Under the pieces are notes generated by a model. That model did not search any database and was not told where the DNA came from. It worked only from the letters and a program-made list of their open reading frames with translations. 64,000 nt of DNA from JAFAMS01 sp049520515 (GTDB lineage: Bacteria > Vulcanimicrobiota > Vulcanimicrobiia > Vulcanimicrobiales > Vulcanimicrobiaceae): contig JBEKPS010000010.1 of NCBI GenBank assembly GCA_049520515.1, positions 62,001-126,000 of the forward strand, written 5' to 3'. The position numbers were made by a program, and so were the translations under genes. This document shows positions 63,557 through 64,000 of this stretch, piece by piece (the first letter of the stretch is position 1; each line of letters starts with the position of its first letter).

Positions 63557-64000
63557 GCGGGCATGCTGTTCAAAAGATCTCGCGCGTAGACATACTCTTC
63601 GTACGTGTCGACGTCGTAGCAGATTTCGGGATCCGAGTCGCGGATCGCCGCGACCGAAAAGCCGAGCGTATTCTCGGCTTTCGCTTCGATTGCACGAATT
63701 GTGAGTTTTCCTAAGACGAACCGGAGGAGCAGCCCCGGCCCCAAGAGTCGGGCCATTGCGAGCTTGCTCTTTCGCGCTGAAAAGAAGCGTGTCGCCCACA
63801 AACGTATCGGACCGATCGCCTCAGAGGCGATGAAGAAGACATTTCCGTTGGCCACCCGCTCGCCGCCGAGTTTGATAACGTGCTCGGGAGCATTTGGAAA
63901 ACAGTGGACATACGCATCGTGCGCGGCCAACGGCATCGTCATCCCAAAGCCGGCGCTGCGCTGCGCGAATCGTTTTACCGCTTGCGCCGTCACGAACGGA
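63553..64000 (-). CDS. nucleotidyltransferase (MobA-like NTP-transferase), partial at 5' end
   Basis: The frame enters from the right edge without a start; at least 148 residues are visible. The C-terminal half of an NTP-transferase fold shows AHDAYVHCFPNAPEHVIKLGG and ends with DPEICYDVDTYEEYVYARDLL, a tail common to MobA/MobA-like enzymes. An internal ATG at 63993 is probably not the true start. Coupled to the MFS gene. Substrate unknown. Confidence 0.7.
   Translation of the reverse strand, partial: PFVTAQAVKRFAQRSAGFGMTMPLAAHDAYVHCFPNAPEHVIKLGGERVANGNVFFIASEAIGPIRLWATRFFSARKSKLAMARLLGPGLLLRFVLGKLTIRAIEAKAENTLGFSVAAIRDSDPEICYDVDTYEEYVYARDLLNSMPA

Overview
The window is a stretch of bacterial chromosome with about 60-65% GC in typical coding blocks, short intergenic gaps and many genes joined by 4-nt stop/start overlaps (ATGA, GTGA, TTGA). 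It combines a B12-dependent ribonucleotide reductase with a tandem NrdR operator, the small bacterial SRP RNA, a HiPIP, a eukaryote-type NADP-isocitrate dehydrogenase, an EgtB-like enzyme, and YqeG, DUF4446 and YggT proteins. This suits a little-cultured Terrabacteria-type lineage. The gene mix reminds me of Candidatus Eremiobacterota (WPS-2), but that is inference and no rRNA is present to confirm it.

Layout. 1-8.2 kb: lipid acyltransferase and SDR (minus), a secreted protein and MFS transporter (plus), a short formyltransferase and a 2OG-Fe(II) dioxygenase (minus), HiPIP, a TauD-like dioxygenase and aldose 1-epimerase. 8.2-13.6 kb: nrdJ, interrupted by two inteins. 13.9-16.5 kb: two HAD phosphatases, tRNA-Ser and small membrane proteins. 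16.5-19 kb: a lipoprotein, a class II aldolase broken by a 28-bp tandem duplication, and an aldehyde dehydrogenase module that stops before the catalytic Cys. 19-24.5 kb: ferritin-like protein, a GAF-GGDEF-STAND ATPase fusion, icd. 24.5-34.1 kb (minus): corrinoid-binding-type protein, EgtB-like, GGDEF-EAL, ALDH, deoC, hppD, M3 peptidase. 34.1-40 kb (plus): SRP RNA, DUF4446, YggT, lepA, a divergent SucC/SucD-like pair, ArsR regulator, NIPSNAP protein. 40-46.2 kb: DUF1345 and FAD monooxygenase (minus), rdgB, seven tRNAs, secreted and tautomerase proteins, an AT-rich HNH gene. 46.2-51.5 kb: tig-clpP-clpX-add-cysK. 51.5-58.3 kb: valS, pyrR-pyrB-pyrC, carA. 58.3-62.4 kb: BatD-like, MoxR, DUF58, VWA and pdxH. 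62.4-64 kb (minus): MFS transporter and an NTP-transferase cut by the window edge.

How the parts work together. tig, clpP and clpX form a chaperone/protease unit. The pyr genes cover three early steps of UMP synthesis plus their PRPP-binding regulator; carB is not here. deoC with ALDH would turn deoxyribose-5-phosphate into glyceraldehyde-3-phosphate and acetate. MoxR/DUF58/VWA/BatD form a Bat-like envelope module, translationally coupled to pdxH.

The most unusual signal is a leader of about 118 nt present three times within 6 kb, directly before valS, pyrR and carA. Each copy runs exactly from the upstream stop codon to the downstream start codon, has compensatory changes in two stems, and carries the downstream Shine-Dalgarno sequence. 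I do not recognise it as a known riboswitch, T-box or PyrR site. Other notable points are two inteins whose +1 residues are nrdJ catalytic cysteines, a SucCD-like pair without the phosphohistidine loop, and several genes lacking an ATG/GTG/TTG where homology places their N-terminus.
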